Shown here: positions 23,318 to 30,713 of the stretch, in pieces | Numbering within the stretch: the stretch's first letter is position 1 | Layout of the letters: each line of letters opens with the position of its first letter | NCBI GenBank assembly: GCA_000996205.1 | Contig: LBYO01000015.1 | Location: forward strand, 1-32,965 | Direction of reading: 5' to 3' | Origin: Parcubacteria group bacterium GW2011_GWA1_40_21 | GTDB taxonomy: Bacteria; Patescibacteriota; Minisyncoccia; Phycocordibacterales; GWA1-40-21 | Length of the DNA: 32,965 nt | Notes under the pieces: generated by a model | The model's database searches: none | What the model saw: only the letters and a program-made list of their open reading frames with translations | What the model was told of the DNA's origin: nothing | Position numbers and translations under genes: made by a program

Positions 23318-24445
23318 ATGAAAATATTGCTAACAGGAGGAGGTTCAGGCGGTCATTTCTATCCGATAATCGCGGTTGCGGAAGAGATTAATCGCATTGT
23401 AAAAGACGAGAAGCTTATCGCGCCTCAACTTTTCTTTATGTCCGATTATCCGTACGACAAAGGAGCGCTTATTGAAAATAATATCACATTTGTGAAAAGC
23501 CGAGCGGGAAAAATGCGAAAATATTTTTCAATATTAAATGTCATTGACGCGATCAGAACCTTAATCGGAGTTGTTTCGGCTCTGATAAAAGTCTACCGAA
23601 TATACCCGGATGTCATCTTCAGCAAAGGCGCTTACGCGAGCTTTCCGGTACTTGTCGCCGCGAAGTTTTTCAGGATTCCGGTGGTGATTCACGAGTCAGA
23701 CAGCGTGCCCGGGAGAGTCAACGAATGGGCCGGGAAATTCGCCGAAAAAATCGCGGTGTCTTATCCCGATGCCGTAAAATTTTTTGACCCCGCAAAAACA
23801 GCTTTTACCGGAAACCCGATAAGAAAAGAAATATTGAATCCGATAACAAGCGGCGCTCATGAATTTTTAAAACTTGAAACCAATCTTCCAGTCATTCTTA
23901 TATTAGGAGGTTCTCTCGGCGCGCAAATCATAAATGACGCGATAGTGGAGGCTCTGCCGGCCCTTGTGGAAAATTATCAAATAATTCACCAGACCGGGAA
24001 AAACAACATAAAAGGCGCTTTGCAAATGGCCGATATTGTTTTAGCCGGGAATCCGAAAGGAAGCCGATATAAGCCTTTTGATTATCTTAACAATCTAGCA
24101 ATGAGTATGTCGGCTGGCGTCGCCGATTTGGTAATCTCAAGGGCGGGATCGGCAATTTTTGAAATAGCGGCGTGGGGAATTCCTTCAATCATTATTCCCA
24201 TAACCAATTCGGTTTCAAACCATCAAAGGATGAATGCCTACAGCTACGCGAGAAGCGGCGCCGCGATCGTAATTGAAGAATCCAACTTGAGCGACAATAT
24301 ACTTGTTTCGGAGGCGAACAGAATAATAAGAAACAAAACGGAAAGCGACAGGATGAGAAAAAACGCCAAAGAATTCGCCAAAATTGACGCGGCGGAAAAA
24401 ATAGCCAGAGAAATAATACACATAGCGCTTAAGCACGAAAGATGA
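23318..24445 (+). CDS. murG: UDP-GlcNAc:lipid I GlcNAc transferase MurG
   Basis: Converts lipid I to lipid II at the inner face of the membrane. The 375-residue GT-B glycosyltransferase has the N-terminal glycine loop LTGGGSGGHFYPI (4-16), the HESDSVPGRVN segment with the conserved histidine and glutamate, GNPIRKEI, and the second glycine-rich loop GGSLGAQIINDAI. The donor-site region is SRAGSAIFEIAAWGIPSIIIP. All expected parts are present. The stop overlaps the gltX start (ATGA), so the two are co-translated. Confidence 0.95.
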   Translation: MKILLTGGGSGGHFYPIIAVAEEINRIVKDEKLIAPQLFFMSDYPYDKGALIENNITFVKSRAGKMRKYFSILNVIDAIRTLIGVVSALIKVYRIYPDVIFSKGAYASFPVLVAAKFFRIPVVIHESDSVPGRVNEWAGKFAEKIAVSYPDAVKFFDPAKTAFTGNPIRKEILNPITSGAHEFLKLETNLPVILILGGSLGAQIINDAIVEALPALVENYQIIHQTGKNNIKGALQMADIVLAGNPKGSRYKPFDYLNNLAMSMSAGVADLVISRAGSAIFEIAAWGIPSIIIPITNSVSNHQRMNAYSYARSGAAIVIEESNLSDNILVSEANRIIRNKTESDRMRKNAKEFAKIDAAEKIAREIIHIALKHER

Positions 24446-25797
24446 AAACACCGGACGCAAACAAAAAAACAATCGTTCGTTTCGCTCCGAGTCCCACCGG
24501 AGCGCTTCACTTGGGTGGCGCTCGCACCGCGCTTTTCAATTATCTTTTTGCCAGACAAAATAAAGGCAAGTTTATTTTGAGAATTGAAGACACCGACAAG
24601 GAGCGCTCAAAGAAAGAGCACGAAGAAGACATCGTGAACGGCCTGAAGTGGCTGGGTTTTGATTTCGACGAATTTTACAGGCAGTCCGAAAGGGAAGACA
24701 TTTACAAAAAATATCTTAAAAAGCTCATTGGCGAAGGCAAGGCGTATGTTTCAAAAGAATCCGGCGCTCTGGAGGCTGGAGAGAGAAGCGAAGTCATAAG
24801 ATTCAAAAATCCCAATAAAAAAATTTCGTTCAGCGATATGATAAGAGGAGAAATTGAATTTGACACAACAGAGCTCAAAGATTTTGTCATCGCTAAAAGT
24901 CTTGAAGAACCTTTGTTCCATCTCGCGGTGGTTGTTGACGATTTTGAAATGGAAATTACTCATATCATAAGGGGCGAAGACCATATTTCCAACACCCCGC
25001 GCCAAATACTCATTCAAGAGGCCATCGGCGCTCCGAAGCCTTTTTACGCCCATTTGCCGCTAATTCTTGACAGTGACCGGGCCAAGTTGTCAAAGAGAAA
25101 GCACGGGGAAAAAGTTTCTCTTTCGCATTACATAAAACAGGACTACCTGCCTCAAGCCGTCTCCAATTTCATGGCTCTTCTCGGCTGGAATCCGGGCACG
25201 AACCAGGAAATTTTCACATTAGACGAGTTGATTGAAAAATTCAACATAAAAAAAATACAAAAAGGCGGCGCGATCTTCAATGAAGAGAAAATGAAATGGG
25301 TGAACAAAGAGCACCTCAAACTTCTTCCACCTGACCAAATCGCGGATGAAATCTATAAAATTGCGAGAAATCATTACGACACGGATATATCATATGTTAA
25401 AAAATTATATCCTTTGATTCTGGACAGGATAAATTCATTCGGCGATGTGAACGGCATAATAGAAGCGGGAGAAATAGACTTCTTTTTCAAAAGACCGGAT
25501 TACGAAAAAGATTCGTTGAAATGGAAAGGTGATTCCGACATTATGATGACAAAAACGCACTTGGAACATGCCCGATTATCACTTGAAAATATTTCGGAAG
25601 AACAATTCACAATTGACAACATAAAGAATGTGTTGTTCGGATATGCCGAAAAAATGGGGAAGGGGAGCGTCCTTTGGCCGATCAGATTCGCTCTTTCCGG
25701 CAGAGAAAAGTCGCCGGACCCGTTCGCCATAATGTCCGCGCTCGGGAAAAAGGAAACGATAGAGAGGATAAAAATCGCGGAGCAAAAAATAAAATGA
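24442..25797 (+). CDS. gltX: glutamyl-tRNA synthetase
   Basis: Charges tRNA-Glu, and possibly tRNA-Gln. A 451-residue class I synthetase with the HIGH motif as HLGG (SPTGALHLGGARTALFNYL, about 17-35), the RIEDTDKERS segment, GEDHISNT, and KMSKS as KLSKR (215-219). Length is slightly below the usual 470-490. Being coupled by ATGA overlaps to murG before and the M23 peptidase after, a translation enzyme is embedded in a wall operon; I see no functional reason. Without glnS or gatCAB in view, discrimination between Glu and Gln tRNAs cannot be judged. Confidence 0.95.
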   Translation: MKTPDANKKTIVRFAPSPTGALHLGGARTALFNYLFARQNKGKFILRIEDTDKERSKKEHEEDIVNGLKWLGFDFDEFYRQSEREDIYKKYLKKLIGEGKAYVSKESGALEAGERSEVIRFKNPNKKISFSDMIRGEIEFDTTELKDFVIAKSLEEPLFHLAVVVDDFEMEITHIIRGEDHISNTPRQILIQEAIGAPKPFYAHLPLILDSDRAKLSKRKHGEKVSLSHYIKQDYLPQAVSNFMALLGWNPGTNQEIFTLDELIEKFNIKKIQKGGAIFNEEKMKWVNKEHLKLLPPDQIADEIYKIARNHYDTDISYVKKLYPLILDRINSFGDVNGIIEAGEIDFFFKRPDYEKDSLKWKGDSDIMMTKTHLEHARLSLENISEEQFTIDNIKNVLFGYAEKMGKGSVLWPIRFALSGREKSPDPFAIMSALGKKETIERIKIAEQKIK

Positions 25798-27086
25798 AAA
25801 TGAAATTTTTATGGGCGTTTAAAATAATTTTCTTGTTGTTTCTGGTCGGGGCGATAACATTTTTCAATGGAAAATCAATCGGAAACGCGGCGACCATAGA
25901 TGAGTTGAAGGTTAAAATAAACGATAAGAATAAGCAGAAGCAAGAAATAGAGAAAGAAATCGCCGAATACGAACAAAAAGCCGCTGAAGCCGGAAAAAGC
26001 GCGAAAACACTTCAGGGCGCGATAAATACTTTAAACCTCACAACAAAGAAGCTTGAGACTGACATTAAAGCGACCGAGAACAGGATAGGAATTACGAATT
26101 TAAGCATTGAGAAGCTGGAAATAGAAACAAAGAACGTTGAAAAAAAAATAAAAAACGACATTGACGCGATATCTTCCGCGTTTAGAAAAATCAATGTCGC
26201 CGAGGGGTCTTCGCTCGTGGAAACACTCTTGACTTACGATAATGTTTCCACGCTCTGGGATGAAGTGGAGACGCTTCTAAGATTTCAAATCGGACTCAAA
26301 AAAAATATTGACGAACTTAGAGTTTTAAAAGATGAACTGCGAGCGACCAAATCCGAAAAAGAGAGGAATAAGAAAGAACTGCTAGTTATAAAATCGGAGC
26401 TTAAAGACCAGCAAGAACTTATTGAGGACAATAAAAACGAGAAAAGCCAGCTTTTGACGGCAACAAAAAACAATGAGTCAAATTACAAAAAAATTTTGGC
26501 CGAAAAAATAGCTTTAAGCGAAGCTTTTGAGAAGGAATTGCTTGAGTTTGAATCACAGCTGAAAATCGCCATTGACCCCGACAGCTTTCCGAAGGCGGAA
26601 GCGGGCATTTTATCTTGGCCTCTGGATAAAATATTCGTCACTCAATATTTCGGCTATACGGATTTTGCCGTGAAAAAAAACGCTTACAACGGCAAAGGGC
26701 ACAATGGCGTTGATTTTCGGGCGGCTCCGGGGACAAGAATCAAAGCGGCGCTGGACGGCGTGGTGATGGGAACGGGCGATACGGATAAAGTTTGCAAAGG
26801 AGCATCCTTCGGCAAATGGGTCTTTATAAGGCACAATAACGGTCTGTCCACGATATACGCGCACCTTTCGCTTATAAAAGCCGTTGAAGGCCAGAAGATT
26901 AAAACCGGCGATGTGATAGGCTATTCCGGAAATACCGGATATTCCACCGGTCCGCATCTTCATTTTAGCGTGTACGCGAGCCAGGGAGTTCAAATAATGG
27001 ACAGACAAAGCGCGGTGTGTGGCGGGATATATCGTATGCCTATCGCCGACCTTAAAGCGTATCTTGATCCTATGCCGTACCTTTAA
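25794..27086 (+). CDS. secreted coiled-coil M23 peptidase (EnvC/NlpD-like)
   Basis: A 430-residue exported murein hydrolase or hydrolase activator. A signal anchor spans residues 5-25. A long coiled coil from about 35 to 255 is rich in Lys and Glu heptads. The C-terminal LytM/M23 domain follows, with zinc ligands H303 and D307 (GHNGVDF) and H388 and H390 (GPHLHF). Because HxxxD and HxH are intact it could cleave peptide bonds itself, unlike EnvC, which only activates amidases. The real start is ATG 25794 (or 25800), overlapping the gltX stop; the longer frame from 25674 adds 40 charged residues that belong to the shadow of gltX. Likely acts in daughter-cell separation. Confidence 0.9.
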   Translation: MKMKFLWAFKIIFLLFLVGAITFFNGKSIGNAATIDELKVKINDKNKQKQEIEKEIAEYEQKAAEAGKSAKTLQGAINTLNLTTKKLETDIKATENRIGITNLSIEKLEIETKNVEKKIKNDIDAISSAFRKINVAEGSSLVETLLTYDNVSTLWDEVETLLRFQIGLKKNIDELRVLKDELRATKSEKERNKKELLVIKSELKDQQELIEDNKNEKSQLLTATKNNESNYKKILAEKIALSEAFEKELLEFESQLKIAIDPDSFPKAEAGILSWPLDKIFVTQYFGYTDFAVKKNAYNGKGHNGVDFRAAPGTRIKAALDGVVMGTGDTDKVCKGASFGKWVFIRHNNGLSTIYAHLSLIKAVEGQKIKTGDVIGYSGNTGYSTGPHLHFSVYASQGVQIMDRQSAVCGGIYRMPIADLKAYLDPMPYL

Positions 27087-27124
27087 AAAAGGATTGCGAA
27101 ATGTTAGAATTTAAGCAATAAAAA

Positions 27125-27400
27125 ATGCAAAATATATTTCACCCAGATTCAGATAAAAATAAAAACAGGGGGTTCATCAAAACAGCGCTTATGGTAATAG
27201 TCGCGGTTGTCACGATCAGTTTTTTTGTTGATATAAAGTCCATAGTAGATTCAAAATTTGATTCAGCGCGCCTGAAAAATAATTTTCAATATATGAAAAC
27301 GGTGTCGGTCTCCGTTTGGAAGGGATATATCTCGGAGTCGGCTCATAATGTCTGGAATAAAATTTTCAAAAAACAAAATACGCAGGAAGGGAATAATTGA
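27125..27400 (+). CDS. small single-pass membrane protein
   Basis: A 91-residue protein of unknown family with one membrane helix at about 18-36 (IKTALMVIVAVVTISFFVDI) after a charged N-terminus. A 55-residue region follows that is rich in Lys, Ser and Asn. It lies 38 bases after the M23 peptidase gene on the same strand and has no promoter of its own that I can see, so it is probably the last gene of the wall operon. Small proteins of this layout are common at the end of CPR wall operons, but function is unknown. Confidence 0.6.
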   Translation: MQNIFHPDSDKNKNRGFIKTALMVIVAVVTISFFVDIKSIVDSKFDSARLKNNFQYMKTVSVSVWKGYISESAHNVWNKIFKKQNTQEGNN

Positions 27401-27431
27401 AAAAGAATAACACTAATAATAATACATAGTA

Positions 27432-27457
27432 TGTCGCAAAAGATATATTGTGCGACA
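27432..27457. repeat. short hairpin after the wall operon
   Basis: TGTCGCA and TGCGACA pair around a 12-base loop. No T-run follows, so it is a weak terminator candidate for the operon ending at 27400. Confidence 0.35.
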
Positions 27458-27555
27458 CGCCTATTATATCTTAAAACTGCTAAATAAGGACTTCCCCTCT
27501 GATGAGGCTATCTTGGAATAATTTCTTCTTTTGTTTATTGATTTATTTAAGGAAA

Positions 27556-28167
27556 CTATTTCTTCTGAGCAATAACTTGTATCCAAGTTGCTCTCCCTGA
27601 ATCGGTAGTAGTCTCGTATATCACATCAAGTCCTGACTCTTTCATATATTGTTTAATCTCTTTGAGAGTAAAAAAGCTAAAGAACCTCTCATATCGGTAT
27701 CCGTAGTCTTCTTCTACTGACACTTCTTCCTCTGCCCTGCCCGGCTTTTTTGCTTTGACGGCTATATAAAAATAACCGCCTCGCTTGAGTTTTTTCGCAA
27801 GTTTTTTAATTATTTCTTTTGCATTCACCTTGGGAATATGAAGCGGGACAGCCTGCATAAAAATAGCGTCAAATATATAGTTGAGAGTATCGGCATTTGC
27901 CATATCTTTAACTAAAAATTCACCATTCGGAACTTCACATTTTGCAATTTCTACCATTTTTTCCGAGAAATCCATCCCGACGACATTTAATCCGTTTTCA
28001 ATTAAATATTTTGATTTAATGCCCCCGGCGCATCCGACATCCAGCACAAGATCGTCCTTATTCAGAAAAGAAATAAATTTATCCGTTCCTTCTATCCACC
28101 AGTCATCTTTTTTATGGTCACTGTGCCAATCCTCGGCGATTTTGTTATATGTTTCTTTTAAATTCAT
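27556..28167 (-). CDS. class I SAM-dependent methyltransferase
   Basis: A 203-residue Rossmann methyltransferase. Motif I is VLDVGCAGG (about 42-50), the second-strand acidic residue is in VVGMDFS, motif II is FLVKDMANAD and motif III is LKRGGYFYIAVKAK. It resembles Methyltransf_25/UbiE-type enzymes. The start MNLKETYNKIAEDWHSDH is typical of small-substrate methyltransferases, with a short cap and no DNA-binding parts. The substrate is unknown. It is monocistronic and separated from the wall operon by 155 bases. It is not closely similar to the 9818 enzyme. Confidence 0.83.
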   Translation of the reverse strand: MNLKETYNKIAEDWHSDHKKDDWWIEGTDKFISFLNKDDLVLDVGCAGGIKSKYLIENGLNVVGMDFSEKMVEIAKCEVPNGEFLVKDMANADTLNYIFDAIFMQAVPLHIPKVNAKEIIKKLAKKLKRGGYFYIAVKAKKPGRAEEEVSVEEDYGYRYERFFSFFTLKEIKQYMKESGLDVIYETTTDSGRATWIQVIAQKK

Positions 28168-28278
28168 TTTTTAAGTTTATCCTAATCATTCCGTCTTTTC
28201 AATTTTTTATGAATGGCATTGATGATTAACTCCTCTCTCCTGTCAATTTTTTGTCATAACATAATAATAAATGTCTTT

Positions 28279-28413
28279 GAATTACGAAACTATCATATTG
28301 CCACATTGTCATTGCGAGCAAAGCGAAGCAATCCATAATTACGCGTGGTAAATTCCGGATTGCCACGCCGGAGTACCGGCTCGCAATGACGGAAAACGAG
28401 GGTTTCGTAATTC
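28279..28413. repeat. composite palindromic element with GTCATTGCGAG core
   Basis: The outer inverted repeat GAATTACGAAAC / GTTTCGTAATTC (12 bp, perfect) encloses the inner repeat GTCATTGCGAG / CTCGCAATGAC (11 bp, perfect). Between them are AAGCGAAGCAATCC and GGATTGCCACGCC. The inner part matches a palindrome I remember as widespread in bacterial genomes. The outer ends share ATTACGAAA with the repeats at 219 and 20435. It occupies the 400-bp gap between the methyltransferase and the lysozyme-like gene, which holds no coding sequence. Confidence 0.75.
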
Positions 28414-28416
28414 ACA

Positions 28417-28467
28417 ATAAATGTGTATCTTATTTAGGCGATAGCAGAATTAAGATACACATTTATT
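28417..28467. repeat. ~50-bp hairpin repeat, copy A
   Basis: AATAAATGTGTATCTTA ... TAAGATACACATTTATT forms a hairpin around TTTAGGCGATAGCAGAAT. The same unit occurs inverted at 32119-32174, with the core GGCGATAGCAGAATTAAG conserved. It abuts the composite element at 28279-28413. Confidence 0.85.
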
Positions 28468-28491
28468 TTTTTGTTTTACTTGAAAATATAT

Positions 28492-28529
28492 ACAAAAATC
28501 CCGCTTCTTAATTGAAGCGGGATTTTTGT
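28492..28529 (-). terminator. intrinsic terminator of the lysozyme-like gene
   Basis: ACAAAAATCCCGCTTC, loop TTAATT, GAAGCGGGATTTTTGT is a perfect 16-bp stem with a T-run inside its 3' arm on either strand. Confidence 0.85.
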
Positions 28530-28565
28530 ATTGAAACAGAATTATTTTCTATTCCGTTAGATTTT

Positions 28566-29051
28566 TTATCCGTTAATAAGACTGTCTGCCGTTTTGGCAT
28601 ACTTCTTCCAGCATTTGGATGACGAATTCCAAGGTTTTGTTCCTTCCCTGTCATAAAGCGCTTTGGCGTAAGCCATATTGCCTTCAGTGGTATGCAAGTC
28701 GTAGCCAAGCTTTTCAGCTGATTTCAGATGATAATATTTATTTATCTGCATCACGCCGACATCGCTTTTATTGACCCTTCCCTTTATCACCTCGCCGGAA
28801 GAGCTGTATTGCCTGAAAGTTGATTCACACTTGGCGATTTCGGCCAATATGGGATCATCACTAAAATATTCTCTGACATACTGCTCAAATGTAATGGGAT
28901 TATCAGTTTTGATACTCTTGATACTCTCCGAATACTCTTGTTTTTGAGTCGTGTCGGCTTTGATTCCTAAAGCGCCGTCAACTGACGCTTCGCTTACCCC
29001 TCCATAAAACGACGAAACTAAAAACAATAAAGATGTTGTAATTTCAATCAT
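28566..29051 (-). CDS. secreted lysozyme-like (SLT-fold) transglycosylase
   Basis: A 161-residue exported protein. Residues 1-22 form a signal sequence; a linker of 40 residues follows. The domain from about 65 carries the catalytic glutamate E76 (IAKCESTFRQ), the GVMQIN motif (99-104) and AYAKALYDREGTKPWNSS. This is the CPR type of lytic transglycosylase / lysozyme-like domain, cutting the glycan backbone. Two cysteines (C75 beside the glutamate and C147) may form a disulfide in the exported protein. It stands apart from the wall operon on the other strand. Confidence 0.85.
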   Translation of the reverse strand: MIEITTSLLFLVSSFYGGVSEASVDGALGIKADTTQKQEYSESIKSIKTDNPITFEQYVREYFSDDPILAEIAKCESTFRQYSSSGEVIKGRVNKSDVGVMQINKYYHLKSAEKLGYDLHTTEGNMAYAKALYDREGTKPWNSSSKCWKKYAKTADSLING

Positions 29052-29198
29052 AAATTTTTGTTTTGAAGCTTGTTAAAATTCTAATACCTGACAGAACAAG
29101 CCCCTAAATTAAAAAATCAGAGTTGCCTCTGACTTATAATAGACTAGCATTTTATTTTAGCCGTGTCAAGCATTTTGGCCCTAATTTTCAACAGAAAA

Positions 29199-29214
29199 AG
29201 CCCTAAATAGGGCT
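29199..29214 (-). terminator. intrinsic terminator of the exonuclease gene
   Basis: On the minus strand AGCCCTA, loop TT, TAGGGCT is followed by TTTTCTGTT, 27 bases past the exonuclease stop. Confidence 0.65.
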
Positions 29215-29240
29215 ATAAATAAGGCTAAAACTGGACAACA

Positions 29241-29825
29241 CTACCAAGGGATAGTATAGCCTTTAAACTCCTCAAATAGAGATTTATCATAAAACAGCCT
29301 TGAGAACGCTTCCGTGGCAACTTTTGCTCCATTAAGAGCATTGTGCGGGTGCGGTTCCACCGGAATTCCGACATATTTCATTATTTTATCCGAGTTCAAG
29401 TCGGTTCTTTTGTTGGCGACAGGAGGCTTCACTTCCCTTTTAATCATATGGAAGTAGCAAGCGGTGTGAAGGTCAATAGTTCGGTAAGCTAGAGGCCAAT
29501 TCAGATGATACCGTTCCGCCGCTTTGTGAATCGCGTCTCTGTCAAAGGAAGGATTCTGCCCCGCTATGGTATGCTCACTCGTTGTTTCAACCCAAGCTAA
29601 AAAAGATTTGACCAATGACTCTTCGGTCTGTTTATTTTTGTCCGTAATTTGTTCCATAGTGAAGCCGTTGACCGCAAGCGCCTCGTCCATAATATGAGCC
29701 CCGTCCCAAACACGGCACTCGCCGTAAAATTGATTCTTCGGATTCAAAAAATCAATCGCTCCGATGGACAGAACGGAGTGTTTTACGGCATCAACCCCCG
29801 ATGATTCAACATCTACTATAATCAT
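29241..29825 (-). CDS. DnaQ-like 3'-5' exonuclease (DEDDh), last Asp replaced
   Basis: A 194-residue exonuclease-fold protein. Exo I is present with D5 and E7 (IVDVESSG), Exo II with D95 (GQNPSFDRD), and the Exo III histidine H161 (HNALNGAK). In DEDDh enzymes that motif reads HxAxxD; the aspartate that binds metal is G166 here. Activity may be reduced or lost, or a nearby residue may substitute. The family covers proofreading subunits, RNase T and oligoribonuclease; this standalone protein is not a polymerase subunit by sequence. The start is ATG 29825, since TGCTATAAT ends 7 bases upstream and the longer frame would run through that promoter. Confidence 0.85.
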   Translation of the reverse strand: MIIVDVESSGVDAVKHSVLSIGAIDFLNPKNQFYGECRVWDGAHIMDEALAVNGFTMEQITDKNKQTEESLVKSFLAWVETTSEHTIAGQNPSFDRDAIHKAAERYHLNWPLAYRTIDLHTACYFHMIKREVKPPVANKRTDLNSDKIMKYVGIPVEPHPHNALNGAKVATEAFSRLFYDKSLFEEFKGYTIPW

Positions 29826-29832
29826 AAAAAAT

Positions 29833-29841
29833 ATTATAGCA
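29833..29841 (-). promoter_or_regulatory. extended -10 promoter of the exonuclease gene
   Basis: TGCTATAAT (minus strand) matches the extended -10 consensus exactly and ends 7 bases before the ATG, predicting a leaderless mRNA. Confidence 0.65.
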
Positions 29842-29868
29842 GATAAGTAAAAATATGGCGCGGACAGT

Positions 29869-30096
29869 TTCCTTGCCATCGGCGGCAGTTATTAGGAAAT
29901 TCCGAATAACTGTTTTTTTTCTAATTCTTGCGTAAAAAATATATTTTTTAAGTGTTCATTAATTGTTGGTACCCTCACTTCAAAAAGTTCTGCCATGAGC
30001 TTTTGCGTAAGCCATCTGAAATTGAACATCAATTTTAGTCTGACCGTCTTCAGTTTGATAAATAATAATTTTCGATGATTGATTGTCGTTATTCAT
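29869..30096 (-). pseudogene. rhuM remnant with deletion and frameshifts
   Basis: From ATG 30096 the frame reads 26 residues of a RhuM start (MNNDNQSSKIIIYQTEDGQ ...). It then jumps to QMAYAKAHGRTF and stops at 29980. In a second frame the protein resumes as MAELFEVRVPTINEHLKNIF and ends near 29890. A third frame gives ITAADGKET (about 29865-29894). These are successive pieces of the RhuM N-terminal domain (compare the gene at 13181), so the gene has lost the DETVWL segment and acquired at least two frameshifts. It follows an hsdS tail on the same strand, the usual neighbour of rhuM in type I restriction loci. Confidence 0.75.
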
Positions 30097-30140
30097 ATTT
30101 TTATTTCCAAAAACTTAATCTTCGCTCCTTGGGGAAAATA

Positions 30141-30180
30141 ATTTCGTGTTCGCAGTTATTTTTTAATTATACCACGAAAT
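30141..30180 (-). promoter_or_regulatory. promoter flanked by an inverted repeat, upstream of the rhuM remnant
   Basis: The extended -10 TGGTATAAT (30166-30174, minus strand) lies within an 8-bp inverted repeat ATTTCGTG / CACGAAAT. This looks like an operator and promoter left from the decayed locus. Confidence 0.4.
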
Positions 30181-30187
30181 TTTTTCT

Positions 30188-30304
30188 TTATCCGCCAAAC
30201 GCTTCGCTTAAAATCCCCCTTTCCAGCAGTTTCAATTCTTTTTCTGTTTCGGATTGAAGGGTTTGGTTTTTTCTGACTTTTTCCGAGAGAGAGTCAAGAA
30301 AATA
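30188..30304 (-). pseudogene. hsdS: C-terminal remnant of a type I restriction specificity subunit (HsdS)
   Basis: A 38-codon frame without a start, ending at TAA 30188, reads FLDSLSEKVRKNQTLQSETE and then KELKLLERGILSEAFGG. This is the conserved long helix and ending of HsdS (DSL...R..Q.L..E...EL..L...IL..AF.G). The two target-recognition domains and everything upstream are absent; a stop codon immediately precedes the fragment. It lies about 90 bases upstream of the rhuM remnant, in the order typical of type I loci. Confidence 0.75.
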
Positions 30305-30327
30305 TCAATGTGAATAACTTCTATTGC

Positions 30328-30355
30328 TTTGTTTATAAAAAAATAGGTATATAAT
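30328..30355 (+). promoter_or_regulatory. promoter of a candidate small RNA
   Basis: TTTGTT (30328) and TATAAT (30350) are spaced 16 bp apart on the plus strand and point into a stretch without any plus-strand gene. Confidence 0.4.
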
Positions 30356-30361
30356 GCAAGT

Positions 30362-30421
30362 GATTGAAAGATCGCTAAATCCGTAGCTTAGGGACCTCGC
30401 AAGATGTCCCTTTGGCTTTTT
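30362..30421 (+). ncRNA. candidate ~60-nt small RNA
   Basis: Starting 7 bases after a TATAAT box, a transcript would run to the hairpin AGC, TT, AGGGAC ... GTCCCT, TTG, GCT followed by TTTTTATT (30385-30421), a plausible intrinsic terminator. It contains no open frame of note. The 3' end touches the end of the radC fragment on the opposite strand. No known RNA family is recognised. Confidence 0.3.
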
Positions 30422-30668
30422 ATTGGCTTATATCCTTCTTAATCGATAACAGTAATTCTTTTGGCCAACAGATAAACTCCTTGATTTTCTTAATGCCGAT
30501 TTTTTGAATGGTGTCTAAAATTTTTTTTGAAAGCTGAATCACATTCAAACCCTCAATCCCCGAACCCAAAAGAATCGCCAAAAGCTCAAATTCCGTAAGT
30601 TTTTTAACCCCGTATTTCTCAAGCTTCTCTCTCGGTCTTTCAATTTTCAACAAGTCCTTTATTTTCAT
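30420..30668 (-). pseudogene. radC: truncated RadC (N-terminal UPF0758 domain only)
   Basis: An 82-residue frame beginning MKIKDLLKIERPREKLEKYG, then KKLTEFELLAILLGSGIEG and LNVIQLSKKIL, is the N-terminal helix-hairpin-helix region of RadC. RadC continues for 140 more residues into a JAB/MPN metalloprotease-like domain with HxH; here the sequence becomes unrelated after residue 60 and stops. There is no sign of the remaining domain downstream. It is probably a relic, although a free HhH protein is conceivable. RadC genes are often found beside restriction systems and mobile elements, which matches the hsdS and rhuM remains next to it. Confidence 0.75.
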
Positions 30669-30713
30669 AATTATTGCAATTATATCACACCCGAGATAAT
30701 GGTTTTTATCGCT

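Noticed and set aside
25674-25793. N-terminal extension of the M23 peptidase
   Set aside because: The added 40 residues are charged, overlap the gltX coding sequence and would bury the signal anchor that begins at ATG 25794.
29941-30120. A functional 38-aa protein starting at 30096
   Set aside because: It is only the first piece of a RhuM protein that continues in other frames; the stop is caused by deletion and frameshift.
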